64,000 bases of DNA. It comes from Talaromyces rugulosus (Eukaryota > Ascomycota > Eurotiomycetes > Eurotiales > Trichocomaceae). The notes beneath the pieces were generated by a model. The model was given only the letters and a program-made list of their open reading frames with translations. It did not search any database and was not told where the DNA came from. Each line of letters opens with the position of its first letter. The first letter of the stretch is position 1. A program made the translations under genes and the position numbers. Shown here piece by piece: positions 33,636 to 44,883 of this stretch. Where the stretch lies: positions 62,001 through 126,000 of the forward strand of contig NC_049566.1 of the NCBI RefSeq assembly GCF_013368755.1. Direction: 5' to 3'.

Positions 33636-36600
33636 TAGTCTTCCGCACGACCCAGTAAAACCCAGACCCAACCCAGACCCAACCCAGACTGGGTTGGGTT
33701 TTGGGTCAAACATGTCGACCCAGTAATGGGTCTGGGTTGGACTGGGTAACCCAGTACTGGGCCTGGGGCCCCAAATTGGGTTACAAACATAACAAATATA
33801 CCAAGAATTCTAATTGCATAACTTATGCATTTTGTAGTTGTATTTTTGAGTATTTACTTTACAGATTTATTAGGAAAAAAGGTAAAAGAAAAGCCTTTAT
33901 TTAGAATTTACATATTTAACTAATGATATTCAAATATATCATCTTCCCGGCTCTTACGTTTCCGCCCTGATACCCGTGTCTGTGTACAGGTTGGTGGTAA
34001 TGACGGTGAGCCTGGACTATCTGGTTCAGCAGCAGATAAGAAAGTCGTATCTAGTCCTATATCCTCCATTTCATTCTCTGGTCCATTTTCTAGCTCATCC
34101 TCTTGCTCCTCTGTATCACTAATTGGATTGATCTCATCCTTGTTAAGCTTCTCTTCCCTTTCTTCTTTCGCCGCCTCAAGCTCATCCTGTGAGAAGAATT
34201 TTTCAAGAAGCTTTGCTTCCTGTGCCTCTATATCGAATTTGGATGTACAAAGAAACATCATCAACTCCTCAATCGTCTCGGTCTTCATTCTCCCACGACG
34301 ATAGTGACAAACATCTCGAGCAGTATTAAAGAGGCGTTCCACTCCTGCACCAGTGGCTGGGAAGGAGAGCGCATCTCGCGCAAGGGCGGCAATAGCTGGA
34401 AAGCGATATTGATGCTCTTTCCAAAAGATAAGTGGCCCAACAGAAACAGTATCTAGTTTAAGATTAGTGAACTAGCAATACATAGGTAGTGGATAATCAC
34501 TGACCACTATCAAGATATTGACTAATTTCATCAGTCATCGCTCGTGGCTGTATATCCTTTCCATCAAGCATCTCCTCCAGCCTTGAGCTTGGTTGAGCTG
34601 CAGTGTGAGAGCTGTATGCATCCTGGCTTTGACTTTTTACTTGCGCTTGGTATGGGATGAGGGCTTGCTGAAAGGCGTTGCGATAGATATCTCGCCACTT
34701 CTGATCCCAATCGCTAGAGAGAAAGAATCTAAATTTATTCACTGGTGCAAGCATCGTACTGACGGCATAGATATGCCCTCGAATAGTATCGGTTTGAGCG
34801 TAGTACTCATCAAGCTTGGTCCGTCCAGCGTCCAGTGCGTCCAGCATTTGTTTCTTCCATGGGACACGCTTCCGTTGTAGCTGTGTCTGTGATCGCTCAA
34901 GATGATCAAAAAGTCGGTTGTAAATCTTGAACACATAGTGGGCAGTGACGTCTCGAGTCTTTGATAACTGGGTTGTATAATCGAAGAACGGCTCAGTGAT
35001 ACAGAGAAGATAGTCAATTTGGCGCCACTCGTGCTCGCTAAGTAGCATCTCCTCACAGTCATACTCTGCACAAAATAAAGAGAAGATAGCACGTAGCCGT
35101 TTGGCCCGGCGAAGCATAAGAAATGTAGAATTCCATCGTGTTTTCACATCTTGGATGGGAACAATCTTGACGTTTGTTGTCTGAAGATTGTAGAATGTCT
35201 CTCGGCGCTGGGGGCTTGCATTTATATAAATTGCAAGATAACGTACTTTGTTCAATGTAGAAGAGATCTGACATTGCTTCGCATTCTCTTGAACCAGCCT
35301 GGACTGACTCTCTGTCCACTTTGTCTCCGCGGATTCATTGGATGGAACTGCCTTAATCCGAACAAGAAGCTGATTAAGACTGAGCTGGATAACATGGGCA
35401 AGGCATGGTATTCGTGTAATAATGACACCATCTGATAAAGCTTGTTGGAGAGACGCAGCTAATGCCTTATTGTTTGATGCATTATCTGTGGTCAGCCCAA
35501 ACACTCTATCTTCAATGTTGTTCTCTACCAGGGTTTCCATCAGAACACCACTTAAGTAAGACCCCGTATGTGTACCGTGAAGTGGCTTAAAACCAAGAAG
35601 CACCTCACGATAAACCCAATCACTGTCGATAAAATAACCAGTGATCGCCATAAATGCCTGCGAGAATGGAGATGTCCAACAGTCAAGCGCAATAGATATC
35701 TTTGAACCAGCAGGTAGCGTACGAAGAACCCGCTGCTGCCGGTCTTTGACCAAGCTCCCTAATCGGCGACGGATTGTATCGGCAGACGGGATCACTGGAG
35801 CGACAAGAGCAGAACGCGCTTTGTAGATAATCCGCTTAAATGATGGATGCTCGATGAGGTGGAATGGTAGCCGATTGAGAGTCAGGAATTGCAAGATATC
35901 GTCTTCCCAGTCCTCTTGTAAAAAGGGTATATCTGCTGAGATTTCGCCCTAGGAAGACATACCATAGATTAGTATCTAAGTATCGTTTCACAGTCTAAAA
36001 CATACCTCTTTTTGGAGAAACTTTGTAATCTCTGCCTTCTTTCCCTTCTCCGACCGTAGGCACCCAGCTGTCTTCAGATGTTTCTGGATTGTTGATGTGC
36101 CGTGATACTGCGCTTTGCCGGAACTGTTCAGACTCAGGGAATAAGGATGCTCAAGAATCTTTCCACAGCGTTTGCACATGACCTTTGGTGTGCCATCTAC
36201 ACCCTCAGCAACCTGGTTGTAGCTATTCCAGATCACCGTGTGGCGATGTGAATCCCAGTTGATCTTTCTTTTCCGCCCATAGTCCGTCTGTAACCACCAG
36301 TCGATAAACTCGTTGTGTGACATCTTGTCGTAGAGAACAAACCTATTCCGGCGATCAGGTCCAACACGTATCAAAGAAGGAGGAACGAGGAGGTCATCTG
36401 GCCGGTGGAAGCCAGAATCAATTGTATGATGACTTGCGGATGGAGTGATTTGTTGCGTTGAGAGAGATGGAAGATCATCAATATCTCCACTATAAAGTGA
36501 CGATGTGAAGTCGGAAAGCTGGCTTTGAGACATGACAAAAGATATGTAAGCATCACGAAGGGGAGAGGTAAAGGGAAAATATGAATAACATACTGAGATG

Positions 36601-37449
36601 GAAAAGCACTACAATTAGAAAAATGAGAAAAATGAGAAAGTCAAGTTAATTGATATGTCAGATGGAATGAATCCTTGTCCTCTCATTCATTGGTTTGGTA
36701 TACTGATATTATGTGGACCTAATGCATTATCCCTGTAATAACCCAGTAATAGCCCAGAGACAACCCAGAGAACCCAGTCAAGGCCCAGTCAAACCCCAGT
36801 CAAACCCCAATTCCCACCCCAGTTTCCCCAAGCCTAGCCAAAAAAATTCATCCCGTCCTACTTTCAAAGTTGAAGCCTTCGACTTAAATGTAGATATCTA
36901 GGTATTCTGACAAGCGTCGGAATTATCAATAGAACGGTTTGATATTCTGACAACAGTAGAACATTTAAACAGTTCAATACATTCTAATATTCCCCGAAAT
37001 ATTTATTTGATTCATGTAGAAATGTATAATGTGTGAATATATGTTTAACATATATAACTACATCGGTACGACGATAGATGTGCATTTTCCCACCACACCG
37101 TAGATACGGCCTTTCCATGTAGAACGAGGCATTGTAAAAGATAAGCAACAGTGAATTCGATATGCCCTTTTCATATTTAAGAAATTCCTTAAAGATTTCA
37201 TTGATTTCCTGGTAGAAAGTGTTCTATTTCAGTGTAAACATCAAAACGGGAAAAATGACGGCGTGTAATTTAAATAATTATACCATAATTTATGCCGGAA
37301 CTGGGTCGAAATGGGTTATTTCTGGGTTTTCTGGGGCCCCAGTGACTGGGCCTGGGTTGGGCCTGGGTTATGAAGCTTCGACCCAGACCCAGACCGGGTT
37401 GGGTTTTGGGTCGTGACCTTCGACCCAAAATGGGTTATGCGGAAGTCTA
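33636..37449 (-). mobile_element. hAT transposon, copy 2 (3,814 bp, inverted)
   Basis: Reverse-complement twin of copy 1, same length. It is flanked by a perfect 8-bp target duplication GGTGTAAT at 33,628-33,635 and 37,450-37,457, which fixes the element ends as TAGTCTTCCGCA...TGCGGAAGTCTA. Confidence 0.95.
33920..36533 (-). CDS. hAT family transposase, copy 2 (834 aa)
   Basis: Exons 36,533-36,006, 35,948-34,505 and 34,452-33,920, the mirror of copy 1 (position = 60,066 minus copy-1 position). The frame translations are identical to copy 1, with BED finger, DDE region and C-terminal dimerisation motif all intact. Both copies lack the C-to-T stops that fill the surrounding repeats, so insertion is recent relative to the decay of its neighbours, or RIP no longer works in this lineage. 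Confidence 0.9.
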
Positions 37450-37457
37450 GGTGTAAT

Positions 37458-38247
37458 ATAAAGACTGTTTTGTCTTTATTACTTTTTGTACTCTATATAT
37501 CTCTATTATTATGTCTTCTATAATTTTTTATGATTTATCTCTTGTGTTGGGCAATATTGTGAGTGATAAGGTCCTTGTGCTAGTGATATAGATCTTGGCA
37601 CTACAAGCGCTAGTTGATGTATTCTAGGAGGACCTTGACTTGTTACTGGTATCTTGGTGTAGCCTTGATATGATTAGGACAGAGCTTATGAATCTTGGTA
37701 TTAATATGAGTAAGGTAACTAAGTTGATCGACAAGTTGAATGAGAGGATCGATGAGGTGGTGGCTAACTATGTTGATGCCAAGATTGTTGTTGAGGAGAG
37801 TATCCAGCTGCTCCGTGTCTAGATCCAGAGCGTTCATGTTAATATGGAGAGCTCTGTTGACTATGTTAATATGCAGATCAAATTGTTGCCGCTCGCCGCT
37901 GACTTTATTAACATGGATGTGCAGTACTTCTCCTATGATGAGAATGCACAGGATGCTAGTGCCTATCATAATGTAAAATCAATAGACAGTCTATTGATTT
38001 AATTTTACTAACAAATGTTAGCACTATACTAGATAAAGTATAATTAATTAATTTATTTATTTAATTAATTCTCTACATCTTTATTTTTATAAAGATAGCA
38101 GTTCAAATTTTAATTAGTTATAATTAATAATTCTATATATTATTTATATAAATTTTATTATATTTAAATAATTAGTTTCATTATTATAAGTTATTAAAAA
38201 TTATTAAGATTATTTTTTAATATGGTTAGGATTTAGGTATATTATAT
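37458..38247. other. AT-rich region with a decayed coiled-coil frame
   Basis: Plus-strand frame 37,640-37,822, and its continuation past a TAG to about 37,975, reads as helical sequence (ELMNLGINMSKVTKLIDKLN). It looks like a broken coding segment, perhaps of a transposon. The family is not recognised. Confidence 0.35.
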
Positions 38248-39884
38248 TGTGAGGCCGTGAGACCTTCGGGACGTACCAGATGCCGCACCTCGCTACACTA
38301 GCCTTATAGAAAGTTGCTAAACCACCAATAAAATAGTATATATATTCTGATCTTTGTATAGAGGTTATTAAAGATTAGTAATTAGTTTAACTATCTAGTA
38401 AACTATAGTTTTACTATTAAATCTAACTTTTATATATTCTTTATATAATATTTTTATATTTTAATTATTTTTTATCTTCAGGAAGAAAGCTAGTAAGTGT
38501 TAGAATTATAGTTATTACTAGAAGTATCTCTATTTCTATTAATATTATTAAATATTCTATATTGGTAATAGAAATTCAACCTAGTATATTAGAAATACTA
38601 GATAAATATAGTAATAGAAAAAAACCAATAATAGAACTAGAAAAGAATCATTTTATTAGTAAAGACCTAAATTTAAAGATAGTATAGCTATTTTTAGAAT
38701 AAAAACTAAAAGATATATTAATAAAAGAACTTAAAACTATAAAAATCTAATTAGACTAAGAGTTTTATATTATAAAGCTAAAATAGTAGATCCTATAAAT
38801 CTAAATATAGCTATATAATATATTAATATATAAAAATTAAGATATTAGAACTTCCAACAGCAGTATTTATAAAAAAAAAGATCTTAAATTAATATAATTC
38901 CTATAGAAAAACACTTTTTAAGATTTAAAATAAAAGATTTTTATAATAGAAAATCTTTAATTAAATTTAAAACATTTATAGAATATATAAAATTATAATT
39001 TAGTAGATATTTAAAATAATATAGTTAATATCTATATTATAAAGTTAGTAAAGCTTTAAATAATCTAAGTTTTAAGTAATTTCTTAACTTTAATATATAT
39101 TACAAAAAGAAGGAATTTGTTAGGGTCCTAGCCCCTGGGATACTCAGACTTCGCTCTCATAGAATAACCGCACCTGGTCCGCATCTGATCTGCTATATGT
39201 CAGAAGATTCGATTAACTATAGCCAATCGATAGGCCTACGGACGCTACTTACCTAAGCAAGGCTATTGTGGGTACTTATACGGGTAGTTATGGAAAGATT
39301 GATGCAATGGAGTCATGTGATTATATAGATAACATAGCTAATAGAGCTGTTGTTAGACTAAGGATATATTGGATATGTTTCAATAAATATAGCCAACAGA
39401 GCAACTACTATAGAGATGGATATGTTCGCTATGTTTAGGATTTACTATATAAAGACACTCATTTACCAATATATATTTAGTTTAATCGTGTTTTATTCTT
39501 ATACCAAATTGGATCTATACTTTATCCAGCTTATCAACAAGTTACTCTTAAATATCCTCTTATTTACAAGAGATATTCCCCTTCCGACCCTAGTTATCTA
39601 CGTCTCTATCTCATTCGGCAGAATACTACCAACGAACACCCATTCTGGTAAAGAACGGTTGATACGTTTTGACAATAAAAATATTATATAAAAAATAGAT
39701 AAGAGTTAAATTTAATAGTAAAGCTATAATTCACTAGATAATTAAATTAATTATTAATCTTCAACAATCTCTATACAAAGGTTAGAATATATATACCATT
39801 TTATTAGTGGCTTAGCAATCCTCTATAAAGCTAGTATAGCAAGGTACGGCATCTGGTGCGTCCCAAAGGTCTCACGGCCTCACA
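38248..39884. mobile_element. element relic bounded by about 210-bp inverted repeats
   Basis: TGTGAGGCCGTGAGACCTTC begins at 38,248 (plus) and a matching TGTGAGGCCGTGAGACCTTT begins at 39,884 (minus). The similarity extends about 210 bp inward on both sides. The interior is very AT-rich with broken frames and contains at 39,118 another terminus, TGTTAGGGTCCTAGCCCCTG, matching the minus-strand one at 28,736. These may be two solo LTRs in opposite orientation or a foldback element. Confidence 0.6.
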
Positions 39885-39886
39885 CA

Positions 39887-40229
39887 AACCATTACTAAAA
39901 GCAAAAGTATACCACTTAAAGATAACCCTTTAATAAAACTGGGATTTTGATAGTTTTAGAAGGTTGTGAGATTACTATAGCAGTGTTAATAGCTTAGAAA
40001 GCTTTACAATTGTCTAATCTAGAAGTAGCTTTGAAGACATGTAGGCGCGTGCTGCGGACCTATTCCAATTGTAACTGATTAGTTATATTTGCACGTACTG
40101 TCTGAACAATTTAGTATAGAAATTATATAGTAAATATGATAAACAGTGGCGTTTTGGTCAATGTAAGTCGATTTTACCGGTAGGGTGGCCCGGCAGGCTT
40201 ATGTGGCCCGGGAGGGTTATAAGATACGT
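39887..40229 (+). mobile_element. 3' relic of a pogo-like transposon
   Basis: Collinear with the last about 340 bp of the pogo-like element at 51,476-53,350: the GAAGCAAAA block, the zinc-knuckle block (CCTATTCCAATTGTAACTG), the post-stop block ATAGAAATTATATAGTAA, and an end resembling its terminal repeat (GGTTATAAGATACGT followed by TA). Many C-to-T/G-to-A differences. It marks the border between the AT-rich island and the RiPP locus. Confidence 0.75.
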
Positions 40230-40470
40230 TATCGTACAACGACAATCAATACCCAATGTAGTTAGTTGTGTCTCTTGGAAGAATTAAGCAAGGGCCTTCA
40301 CTCGTGTGATCAATTACATGTACAATATCCATGTGGTTCAAAAAGAAGAAGCGACACGAGAGACTTTACTGAAACAAATGTCAAGCAACTAACTACGCAA
40401 TAATACATGTAATGAGAACACCAAAGTCTTGGGGTCAGGAGAACCCCATACCAAACATTGAAATTTCAAG

Positions 40471-41228
40471 TTAATCAGCTCTATATAGATCAGGCATTTC
40501 ATGATACCCTGTACCAGGAAACAGACCACTCGCCCTGACACTGTGTCCTATGATTGCCTGATCATACGGACGGGCGTTTCCCTCTTCCACCACACGCCAT
40601 AATGAAGCAGGATCGCGGCATTGATGTACAATATGCCCAACCCCATCTATGATTTTAATATTCTGTCCCTGCTCGTTCACAGCGGTCTTTGGTGGTTCAA
40701 GAGTATCATCCGCAGCACAGAGGATTGCCTTGATTCTCAGATTTAGTAAAGTCCGATTGAGCTCTGTCTGCAAAGCTTGGCCGGGCATACCTGAGCGAGA
40801 TAATCGAAGCAATGTGCCCATTGCACACGAGCCATGCTGGAATTATGTTCTGTGTGGACAGGAGAGCCGCCAGGGAAAATAATTTCGCGTAAGACCACCA
40901 AGCAATGAAGCTGGTGAAACATTGAAACGCCATAGTCGCCTACTTTCTCTGTGTCGTCGGACATCCTGACCCTCAGCAACCCACCATTCTGTGGGAGCAG
41001 CGATGATCTGAAGGTGTTGGTTGTTTTGGTTCCTTCTTCATCTACCTTTTCAAGCAACTTGATGGGTCGAAACGTTCGTTGTGTTTGCTGTGTCTCGCAC
41101 GACGACACCTTTGAGCATATCTGGCGTTGGATGTGGCTGAAACTTCCATCCCACGAGTAAAGCACAACAGCTACGGTAAATAACAAGGCTAAACTCACAA
41201 TAGGTAATAAGTAAGGCCGGGGGAGCAT
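40471..41228 (-). CDS. UstYa/DUF3328 family protein 1, 231 aa (RiPP oxidative cyclase type)
   Basis: Exon 1 41,228-40,791, 62-bp intron 40,729-40,790 (GTATGC...TCAAG), exon 2 40,728-40,471, phase 0. The chosen start MLPRPYLLPIVSLALLF places a transmembrane anchor at residues 7-25. Family signatures: YGVSMFHQLHCLVVLRE (first HxxHC), QWAHCFDYL plus AILCAADDTLEP (second motif and Cys-Ala-Asp-Thr block), and VHQCRDPASLW near the C-terminus. UstYa proteins of ustiloxin, asperipin and phomopsin pathways install ether or C-C cross-links in ribosomal peptides at the secretory membrane. In the second motif the first His is replaced by Gln (QWAHC), which may affect metal binding. It is transcribed away from the precursor gene. 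Confidence 0.85.
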
Positions 41229-41710
41229 TTTGATATGTACAAGAGCTGGTATTCGTTCTGGTGGGAAAAAGGTTAGCCCAGGGGATTTCAGAATGTGATA
41301 TGGGAAAGTTATACAACCAAACAATTCTACCTCCAGAGCCAGTACAGATCTATCTAGCATGCTGGCTCGGATTTCGCGGCAAATCTAAATTCATCCCATT
41401 TGCTCATAATTTCACTAGTTCCCGTGATAGAAACGTTATATTTATTTGAATGCATAAAGTAGGTAACTGCATATATACATATGCATGTTGGTGAGAGAAA
41501 AAATATACGAGCGAGTCAACTACAAAGCATAATCAACCATGTAAATAACCGTAATCTTCGTTTAAATTGGACAATTCTTGAGCTCCAATTACATGTTCAA
41601 AAACACTTTCCCCTCAATTAATTTCTCTCCTTCTAAAAAGGGCACACGATCCCCGCACCAGGCTGCAAGCCTCATGCGGGAAAGTATTGACGTAGTGTCT
41701 GCGCCGCATT
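41229..41710. other. intergenic between the two UstYa genes
   Basis: Holds the 5' leader and promoter of UstYa protein 1 and the 3' end of UstYa gene 2. No other gene seen. Confidence 0.5.
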
Positions 41711-42701
41711 TTAACCAATCTCTCCACTGTCGGAGCCGTTGTCCGGGTGTGAATCGAACCAACCAAAGAGTTCTTTGAAACGGTGCGACATGATCTTCGC
41801 CTCGTACTGTGGTGGCTTGCGGATTGCGGCGAATAGATCCACGTCGACGGAGTTGTCCTCCTGCCACTTCAGTATAGCGTCGAAATCGCGACATTTGTGG
41901 TTGACACTAAAGTCCGGAAAGGCATTGAGCTGCGCGTCAGCCCAGTAGTGCGTATAGATGTCAACATTCGCATTGCACATCAGATTCTGGAGAAGCAGAT
42001 AGATGCAGTGGGACACATGAGTTCGATGCATATCGGAGGGGGGGGTGCCGGGGGGCCACTTTTTCCCATAATAATGATCAAAGTTGGCTTCTCGTCGCAG
42101 CCAGTCTAGACAGTGAATCTGGTGGAACATGTCAATACGGCCAATATACGCATCAGAGCCGAATCCAAAGCTCTCTGGCCACTTGGCTGCTACCGATGGG
42201 TCGCGGCCAAGCTGGATCACGTCCGAGCGGCTGATTACAATCGGTTTGATATTGGCTAGGCGGTTCCAGGCTTCGTCAACTTCCGGGCTGGGAGGTCGAC
42301 GATAGATTGGCGATGGATCTGGCTCGAGTAGTGTTGCATTCATTTTCTTTGTTACCAACGGAATGTCAATCCGATCGAATATTGGAGCTATTATGGTTAG
42401 GGAAGCTTTCATCGAGGGGGGACCGAACGGCTCACATACAGTACTCAGAGGTCATCCTTAACAAGTCATTGAGGTCATCATTATTGCGTCGTGTCAGAAT
42501 CACGGTGACGAAAAGCAAATATAGTGAAATACAAAAGATGAGTCCATTGAGCCATAGCAACAGTTTCTCGCGTTTCATAGGAAGTCCCTTGTTCCCCGGT
42601 GATTCCTCAATTTCATAATTCAGGTTAGAAGAGTCTGTGGCATCATGTTCAGATACCTCCGCATCGCTCGAATCAACGGCCTCATACTTGATGGGATACA
42701 T
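41711..42701 (-). CDS. UstYa/DUF3328 family protein 2, 312 aa
   Basis: Exon 1 42,701-42,440 with a true ATG, 52-bp intron 42,388-42,439 (GTATGT...AATAG), exon 2 42,387-41,711; the split codon keeps frame. An N-terminal cytosolic tail starting MYPIKYEAVDSSD is followed by a transmembrane segment (about residues 47-70, LLLWLNGLIFCISLYLLF). Lumenal signatures: PPSPEVDEAWNRL, RIDMFHQIHCLDWLRRE (HxxHC), THVSHCIYLLLQNLMC (second HxxHC, complete) and FSVNHKCRDFDAILKW. All metal-binding motifs are intact, so this is the stronger candidate for the macrocyclising enzyme. It is divergent to the precursor gene, sharing a 582-bp intergenic region. Confidence 0.9.
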
Positions 42702-43283
42702 CGTATTGAAAATCCGTCACAAGCCTGAAAAATGATTGACCACAGTGTGACTGAGTAAAGAACGGGGCAAGATATCATCCCTTTTTCTACCTTTTCAGCA
42801 CGGAGCGTTGTTGCTAGTGGCATATGACTTCTTAATTGTGAATCTTCTGATAAGGAGATGGTCCTACAGCCGAAATATGATGCTATTGCATCATGCATGC
42901 ATACATCCTATTGTGGTTTCATGCTCGATGCGGCGCAGCCACTTGCTACGTGTCCAGCTGAACCGCACTTAAAGATAGAACTACAGCTCACTTGTGCATA
43001 ATCTCCTTGTTTCTAGACAAGGGTGGTGAGGGGTAGACAGTAGTGGGAAGCAGATGGTGAAATGCGACGCGAGGAAAAACAAATGGGAAAGCATCCAATC
43101 GGAAAAAGAAGAAAAGAAGAGATATCGATGTTGATATTGATATGGGTTTTCTCAACCGTATTAGTAAAAATTATTTAAGCCTGAAAATTTCTCCCCTTTT
43201 CACTTCAATTTACCAAATTTAAGTTCTTTGAAACCCACAATCTTCCTCAATAAACTTTCGAGACTTACATCACTGCCTCAAAC
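42702..43283. promoter_or_regulatory. divergent promoter region between UstYa gene 2 and the precursor gene
   Basis: 582 bp with no gene. A TATA-like AAAAATTATTTAAG lies at about 43,166-43,179, roughly 105 bp before the precursor ATG, followed by a pyrimidine-rich leader. A shared promoter would co-express the precursor and its modifying enzyme (inference). Confidence 0.45.
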
Positions 43284-43612
43284 ATGAAGCTGTCACTTTC
43301 CCTGCACGTGGCATATGCTCTCATCATGAGTGAGATTGTAGTTACTGCACCTCTTCCCGACGGTACGTAATAGAAAAGTTTCATTCGGAAATTGTGTCTT
43401 TTCTTTTTTGTCCAATACTAATCCCTCTGTGAGATATAGCGACGTCTCTTAGCAAAAGTGACCCAGCTTCTGGCGAGGGAGACGCAACAGCTCTCTACGC
43501 CTACATTGCTGAAGATTCCGAACTCGATGGTAAGAAAGCAAAAAGAGACGGAGACGCAACGGCTCTCTATGCGTATATTGTCGAGGATAGTGATGTAGAG
43601 GATCAGAAATAA
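43284..43612 (+). CDS. RiPP precursor peptide (ustiloxin/dikaritin type), 83 aa
   Basis: Exon 1 43,284-43,362, 77-bp intron 43,363-43,439 with GTACGT donor, TACTAAT branch site and ATATAG acceptor, exon 2 43,440-43,612. Too short and split for simple frame calling. Residues 1-22 (MKLSLSLHVAYALIM...) form a weak signal peptide. After a short spacer come two near-identical units, each GDATALYAYI followed by an acidic EDS segment. They are separated by GKKAKR, a Kex2-type dibasic site; the second unit ends the protein. This architecture (secretory leader, repeated cores, Kex2 sites, UstYa genes alongside) is that of UstA, AprA and PhomA precursors. The likely core is the Tyr-Ala-Tyr-Ile stretch, compare Tyr-Ala-Ile-Gly of ustiloxin B. 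The core boundaries and product are inferred. Confidence 0.85.
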
Positions 43613-43929
43613 TCTTCGAGAAATCCTTCAGCTTAGGGTCAACGGCCCTTAAGATCGTGTCAATTTACATTTATTACCAGGCTATAGCCTGGTTCGAATT
43701 GGGACGTATTTTGTACTGTTACGGATGGTTACCCCTATGAAACGAATGTCACTCATTTATCTTTGTCCTATTCAATAATAGGACTATCATGATTGTGAAT
43801 AATGAACCATTATAAAGCAGCTGGAAACCTGGTGTACCAAGTAAACAATGACAATTTCGCTACAATTTCGTACACTGTTTGGCTCAGAAATTGTTTCGTT
43901 GGAAAAAATGTGTGAGTTTTACCCTGTTC

Positions 43930-44682
43930 ATGGATAACTCAAAGCTCACAAACAGCTTCAAAGCGCCATACCATGATTCTGGCCCCTCTTCACCCTCAGT
44001 ATCGTCATCTAGATCGGACTATAGCTAGGTACCGCTAGTTGAGGAAAGCAATTTGTTGAATGAAAAAGGAGACAACGATTTAGATCTCCTATAACATTTT
44101 CAGCTAAGTACTGTGAGAGATATCTGGTCATGGTTTGTGGAAACACCTAAGGCGCTCATGGTTGCTACATGTTTCGCGACTTCCATTCTTCTTCTTATCA
44201 CTATCACCAGTTTCACCGGTCACAAACCGGGGTCCTATGTTCGCCTGTACACGGTATCCCAGCAGAATGCTTTCCAGCCGGAACACCTTGACTCATTCGG
44301 TGGCCCTATGGAGCTTGGGGGTACTTACCGCTGCGGCAGCTATCCCAGCGAAGCGAAATCTTTGGGATGCGTATTCGACCTAATGAATTTTGGTTGGACG
44401 GCGCCCGAGTGCTATTACGAGGGAGTATCTGTCCCGGGGATAGCTGAAGGCCCTTACAAATTTTACTTGGATAAAAATCTCACTGTGGAAATTCCACAAG
44501 ACGTCGCCCTTTCAGGCCGTGTGGTTGATGTGTACACGACGCGCCACTACCATGGAGAGCATTGCAAATGGTCGCAGGCCGTGGTGGCGCTGGCGAAGGA
44601 AGATGGCAATATTTTGATTCCACAAGTGATTGCCCAGCAGAACCATACGATACACTGTCAGCATTACATCGAGGAATCCTAA
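43930..44682 (+). pseudogene. RiPP-locus membrane protein paralogue 1 (HxxHC family); broken, or with an extra intron
   Basis: From ATG 43,930 one frame runs to 44,682 but meets TAG at 44,026 and TAA at 44,092. Residues on both sides read as coding, and both stops could be Gln codons changed by C-to-T. Alternatively a 105-bp phase-0 intron (GTATCG at 43,999 to TTTTCAG at 44,103) removes both stops, so the gene may be functional. The product has a polar N-terminus, a transmembrane segment (ALMVATCFATSILLLITI), then CGSYPSEAKSLGCVFDLMNF, GWTAPECYYE and HTIHCQHY. This family of small type II membrane proteins is uncharacterised. It shares the HxxHC element with UstYa proteins but lacks the rest of DUF3328. 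The end at TAA 44,680 may also be premature. Confidence 0.55.
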
Positions 44683-44883
44683 GGGAAGCCTATGGAGACG
44701 GTCGACACTTGGACGCGTGTTGTCTATAATTCTTGTATCAAATTATCCGAAGCTGATCTCCTAATTGTTGTTTAAAGAGGCAAATTTTTTGATTTTAAAC
44801 TAGGAAAAATAAGAAGTAACTGAAGTGATAGATATTTCAATTTAATAAGTCATCTATGATTAAAGTGGGAAAAACGAAATCGT

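Noticed and set aside
43015..43200. Possible further small exon upstream of the RiPP precursor
   Set aside because: No ATG followed by a donor that would join in frame to 43,284; the sequence looks like promoter and leader.
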